Positions 22,162 to 24,512 of a DNA stretch of 24,512 nt are shown here, one piece after another. The stretch is from an uncultured Christensenellaceae bacterium. Lineage in GTDB: Bacteria; Bacillota; Clostridia; Christensenellales; UBA1242. The translations under genes and the position numbers were made by a program. The notes below the pieces were generated by a model. The model was not told the origin of the DNA. It saw only the letters and a program-made list of their open reading frames with translations, and searched no databases. The first letter of the stretch is position 1, and each line of letters opens with the position of its first letter. The DNA is taken from positions 1 to 24,512 of the forward strand of contig CAJULT010000013.1 in NCBI GenBank assembly GCA_910587225.1, written 5' to 3'.

Positions 22162-22788
22162 ATGAATTATAAAATAATAAAACAAAAAAGAAAAACTATA
22201 AGTCTAAGTTTAAACGAGAGGGGCGAGGTTGTCATAAAAGCGCCTTACAGGGCGGATGAACAGATAATTCAAGAGTTTGTCGCCTCAAAGCAAGGGTGGA
22301 TTGCTAGGCACTTAAAGCGACAGCAAAAAGTAAATGAATTCAAGTCGAAATTCGACTTTGAAAATAAAGTTTATCTTTTAGGGCAAGAACTTAAATTTGA
22401 AGAAATAGATTTCACCTTGCTTTTGTGTGACAAAACCGAAAAAAAGGTGGAGCTTACTAAGCTCTACCTTAGCGAAGCCGAAAAACATCTTCCTGCTATG
22501 GCAGCCGAAATAAGCGGGCAGTGCGGGCTTAAATTTTTAAGTTTAAAGTTAAGTAATTCAAAGCGTAACTGGGGCAGTTTCGACCGCAATGGCAATATGA
22601 AACTCAATTTCCGCCTTGTTATGCTCCCAAAACCACTTATCGAATATATGATAATTCATGAACTTTGCCATGGAGTACATTTAAATCACTCAAAGGCTTT
22701 TTGGGAGGAGGTTAAATCACATTGTCCAGACTATAAAAAGCGTAAAAAGCAACTTGATATGTACTCCTTTATTCTAGGGCTAGGGTAA
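22162..22788 (+). CDS. YgjP-like zinc metallopeptidase domain protein
   Basis: A 208-residue protein of the YgjP/DUF45 family (PF01863, COG1451). The zinc motif HELCH is at residues 166-170 with a further His176 in LNHSKAFWEEV. The preceding family block is LKLSNSKRNWGSFDRNGNMKLNFRLVMLP, split here as SNSKRNWGSF and MKLNFRLVML. The frame opens six codons earlier at a TTG (22144), but those codons are the -10 box, so ATG 22162 is the start. No Shine-Dalgarno is present. The physiological substrate is unknown. A bidirectional terminator follows. Confidence 0.92.
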   Translation: MNYKIIKQKRKTISLSLNERGEVVIKAPYRADEQIIQEFVASKQGWIARHLKRQQKVNEFKSKFDFENKVYLLGQELKFEEIDFTLLLCDKTEKKVELTKLYLSEAEKHLPAMAAEISGQCGLKFLSLKLSNSKRNWGSFDRNGNMKLNFRLVMLPKPLIEYMIIHELCHGVHLNHSKAFWEEVKSHCPDYKKRKKQLDMYSFILGLG

Positions 22789-22790
22789 CA

Positions 22791-22816
22791 AAAAAACAGC
22801 CGTTTGGCTGTTTTTT
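22791..22816. terminator. Bidirectional terminator between ygjP-like gene and minus-strand ORF
   Basis: Perfect arms AAAAAACAGCC (22791-22801) and GGCTGTTTTTT (22806-22816) around GTTT. It serves the plus-strand metallopeptidase gene and the minus-strand ORF whose stop lies at 22815-22817. Confidence 0.93.
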
Positions 22817-23213
22817 ATACGTCTTCGTCATTACTTGAATTTAACTCTTTTAAAACTTTTTGCCATGCTTTCTCCTTCTTAGACTCCAAATCTACAATTG
22901 CTTTGTTTGCTTGGTCAATTTTCAGACGCTCCTCTTTTATTTTTGAATCAAAGTATCTGCCTACATATTGTTTTAAGTCTTCTAAATATCCGGGCTTATT
23001 CATAAGTGATTTCTGTAAGATTTTTGTCAACTCTTTATCTCGTTGATATTTGTAGCCAAGGCCACGGAAGAAAAACATAAAATCATTATATGCGTAATAG
23101 CAAGGATTACCTTCTCTGTTCAAATGGTAATCGTATGAATGAATAACCAATGTTCCTTCTTCTTCGAATGTCTGATATAATACATTGTCAATAGGGGAAT
23201 TAGAAATAAACAA
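22815..23213 (-). CDS. Hypothetical ORF, 132 aa, uncertain start (possible remnant)
   Basis: I do not recognise this protein. The frame has a coherent middle (GTLVIHSYDYHLNREG, YNDFMFFFRGLGYKYQ) and a charged, probably coiled-coil end (about residues 88-125). There is no ATG or GTG near the beginning. The only start is TTG at 23213, without a ribosome site, and the frame stays open to 23256 (a further 13 codons, including NASKHLFISN) before a stop. The protein therefore looks N-terminally incomplete, either a decayed gene or one with an unusual start. It ends at a strong shared terminator, which favours past or present expression. The upstream 270 bases hold a palindromic element. Confidence 0.45.
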   Translation of the reverse strand: MFISNSPIDNVLYQTFEEEGTLVIHSYDYHLNREGNPCYYAYNDFMFFFRGLGYKYQRDKELTKILQKSLMNKPGYLEDLKQYVGRYFDSKIKEERLKIDQANKAIVDLESKKEKAWQKVLKELNSSNDEDV

Positions 23214-23329
23214 GTGTTTAGATGCATTACATAATAAGTCAATTTTTAATATTTATGGGGGATAGAAGAAATAAAATAGAGTTTCCACCAAAGAAAAGCT
23301 CAGTTTTAGACACAAATTTTTTAAAAGGG

Positions 23330-23399
23330 GGCTAGTATGCAACGCGCATATTCTATGCGCAAAACACAACTTTTGCGCATAAATAGGCGCATACTAGCC
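23330..23399. repeat. 70-bp nested palindrome with four GCGCATA heptamers
   Basis: Outer perfect arms GGCTAGTATGC (23330-23340) and GCATACTAGCC (23389-23399). Inside is a second perfect hairpin, TATGCGCAAAA (23354-23364) and TTTTGCGCATA (23371-23381), around CACAAC. The heptamer GCGCATA occurs directly at 23344-23350, 23375-23381 and 23387-23393, and inverted at 23354-23360, so alternative hairpins are possible. It lies in the 269-base gap between two minus-strand ORFs. No transposase or known element type was recognised. Confidence 0.85.
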
Positions 23400-23448
23400 T
23401 TATTTTTCAAACTATTATGTTATTTTTTGATAACAATGCATTTTTGCA

Positions 23449-23472
23449 TATTTACACAAAAAAATGTAAATA
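23449..23472. repeat. AT-rich stem-loop just after the 316-residue ORF
   Basis: Arms TATTTACA (23449-23456) and TGTAAATA (23465-23472) around an eight-base A-rich loop. It lies 11 bases beyond the minus-strand stop at 23483. No U run follows on the minus strand, so termination is uncertain. The rest of 23400-23482 is AT-rich with several short ATGCA palindromes and no gene. Confidence 0.4.
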
Positions 23473-23482
23473 AATTGCATTT

Positions 23483-24433
23483 TTATTGTAACTGCAATGA
23501 ACTTATAAACTTCTTATATCCATAAGCACTATTACCACACATACTATCTGTAAATATTGTTTTATCTGGATTTAAGTTAGATTTAATCTGACTCACGTCA
23601 GACATGGCTAAATAATTAATTAATTTTAAAAAGGTTTTATAGCGATCTTGTGAAAAAAGTTCATTCGGACAGCCGCAAAGCAGACTTTCAATAAATACCT
23701 GATTTGGTAGCGTTTTATTGATATTATAATAAAGTACATTAAATACCTTTATCATATCTTGTAACACATCACCAACCCTTTCAATCTTATTGTCAAATGC
23801 AGCAACACGCAACTGATTGTCAATTTTCAAAAAGCCTTTCTTACGGCTAATAAAATACTTATATTGTTCACCATCAAACAAAACTACATAGATATTTATT
23901 TGAACGCTAGCACCAAAATCATCTTTTCCTATTACCTTAATCATATTATCAGATAAAGATACTAAACTAGTCATGCTAAGATGTTCAGCCATGGCATTCA
24001 CTAAATCCTCACATAGATTTGACAGCGTATATTTACTAGGATCGATTTCTTTTATTTTCGGCTCTTCGGTTTCGTTCTTTTTCTTACGTCTTCTCTTCTT
24101 TTTAGGGCCATTACGATTTTTCCAAGCAAACACAACTCGGTCAAGCGCCCTTTTCCAAAATTCATTGCGTTGCAACGTGTTTATTTCAAGCTGACTTGAA
24201 TCAACACCTAAAAAATAAGTAAACTTAGAATTGTCAGTAAAGCCGCCGTTACTAAGTTCGTTCATCGGTTCTAAAATTGTATTGTCGAAACTAATATAAG
24301 CAATACGTTTTGACAAATCTTCAATAGCGAGCGTCAACAAACCTTGCACCTTATCATTTGTGCTTTCTAAATATTCCTGGTTATCCCGTCTGAATATTCC
24401 ATCAATCAAGCTTTTGTTTATGGTTACTGCCAT
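23483..24433 (-). CDS. Hypothetical protein, 316 aa, downstream of serS
   Basis: I do not recognise this protein. It has no signal peptide or membrane helix. The N-terminal part (about 1-100) holds YFLGVDSSQLEINTLQRNEF. A strongly basic run (KKKRRRKKK, about 107-116) and an acidic stretch then separate it from the C-terminal part, which holds LVSLSDNMIKVIGKDDFG, INIYVVLFDGEQYKYFISRK, QVFIESLLCGCPNELF and an end with TDSMCGNSAYGYKKF. The basic run may bind nucleic acid or membrane; that is inference. It has an AAGGAGAAAAT ribosome site and starts nine bases after the serS stop, so it is probably cotranscribed with serS. Confidence 0.8.
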   Translation of the reverse strand: MAVTINKSLIDGIFRRDNQEYLESTNDKVQGLLTLAIEDLSKRIAYISFDNTILEPMNELSNGGFTDNSKFTYFLGVDSSQLEINTLQRNEFWKRALDRVVFAWKNRNGPKKKRRRKKKNETEEPKIKEIDPSKYTLSNLCEDLVNAMAEHLSMTSLVSLSDNMIKVIGKDDFGASVQINIYVVLFDGEQYKYFISRKKGFLKIDNQLRVAAFDNKIERVGDVLQDMIKVFNVLYYNINKTLPNQVFIESLLCGCPNELFSQDRYKTFLKLINYLAMSDVSQIKSNLNPDKTIFTDSMCGNSAYGYKKFISSLQLQ

Positions 24434-24442
24434 ATTTTCTCC

Positions 24443-24511
24443 TTATGCTTTCGGATAAATTTTATCTTTTCCGCCCATATAAGCTCTAAGAGCTTTTGGA
24501 ATGTTTACAGA
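24443..24511 (-). CDS. serS: Seryl-tRNA synthetase, C-terminal end (partial)
   Basis: Only the last 22 codons are present, read on the minus strand from the window edge to TAA at 24445-24443. The peptide contains VNIPKALRAYMGGKDKI, which matches the 'iP+aLrpYMgG...I' ending typical of bacterial class II seryl-tRNA synthetases. The rest, including the three class II motifs, lies outside. A ribosome site for the next gene follows the stop immediately. Confidence 0.85.
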   Translation of the reverse strand, partial: SVNIPKALRAYMGGKDKIYPKA

Positions 24512-24512
24512 G

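Noticed and set aside
23330..23399. Integron attC-type recombination site
   Set aside because: It is hairpin-forming, but the RYYYAAC/GTTRRRY core ends are absent and there is no integrase or cassette array.
23337..23525. Plus-strand ORF of 62 codons through the palindrome
   Set aside because: It lies within repeats and AT-rich sequence, has no ribosome site and yields a low-complexity peptide.

Overview
The window looks like chromosome of a low-GC, endospore-forming Firmicute of the class Clostridia. The evidence is the end of a spoIIIA operon, the order asp23-nusB-xseA-xseB, infC-rpmI-rplT, ruvCAB-queA-tgt, RNase Y, and sigma-A-type promoters with strong AGGAGG-like ribosome sites. An uncultured gut lineage such as the Christensenellales would fit the InlB-like and GBS-Bsp-like surface protein, but that placement is inference. 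There are no rRNA or tRNA genes, no CRISPR array, no transposase and no phage module.

Layout. (1) 1-1647: the 3' end of the sporulation operon (spoIIIAE end, AF, AG, AH). (2) 1680-4490: a promoter, then asp23-family, nusB, xseA, xseB and a CNNM/DUF21-like membrane protein. (3) 4487-6456: promoter, attenuator leader, infC (an AUU start is proposed), rpmI, rplT and a SPOUT rRNA methyltransferase. (4) 6482-7300: yebC as its own unit. (5) 7362-10065: ruvC-ruvA-ruvB plus an AT-rich RBBP9-like hydrolase. (6) 10063-13774: queA, tgt, a class I glutamine-amidotransferase-like hydrolase and an AlkD-like gene. (7) 13856-15537: rny. (8) 15602-18879: a 1035-residue secreted repeat protein under a promoter with a nine-G tract in its spacer. 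(9) 18926-19538: a COG2426 membrane protein, converging on a PadR-type regulator (minus strand) that carries four membrane segments. (10) 21268-22816: an unrecognised 216-aa gene divergent from padR, then a YgjP-like metallopeptidase. (11) 22815-24512: minus-strand serS end, an unrecognised 316-aa gene, a 70-bp nested palindrome and a 132-aa ORF without a normal start.

The first 15.5 kb is conserved housekeeping: sporulation channel, transcription antitermination, translation factors, Holliday-junction processing, queuosine tRNA modification and mRNA turnover. The remaining 9 kb is accessory.

The most interesting features are regulatory. A homopolymeric G tract sits between -35 and -10 of the surface-protein gene and could make it phase variable. 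Several first genes (ruvC, queA, ygjP) have a -10 box 6-7 nt before the ATG and no Shine-Dalgarno, which predicts leaderless mRNAs. Promoters are nested in or abut terminator-like hairpins. The infC start is missed if only ATG/GTG/TTG are accepted. No convincing new multi-gene system was found. The best unexplained elements are the nested palindrome at 23330-23399, the membrane-tethered PadR protein with its repeat-containing divergent promoter region, and the 316-aa gene behind serS.
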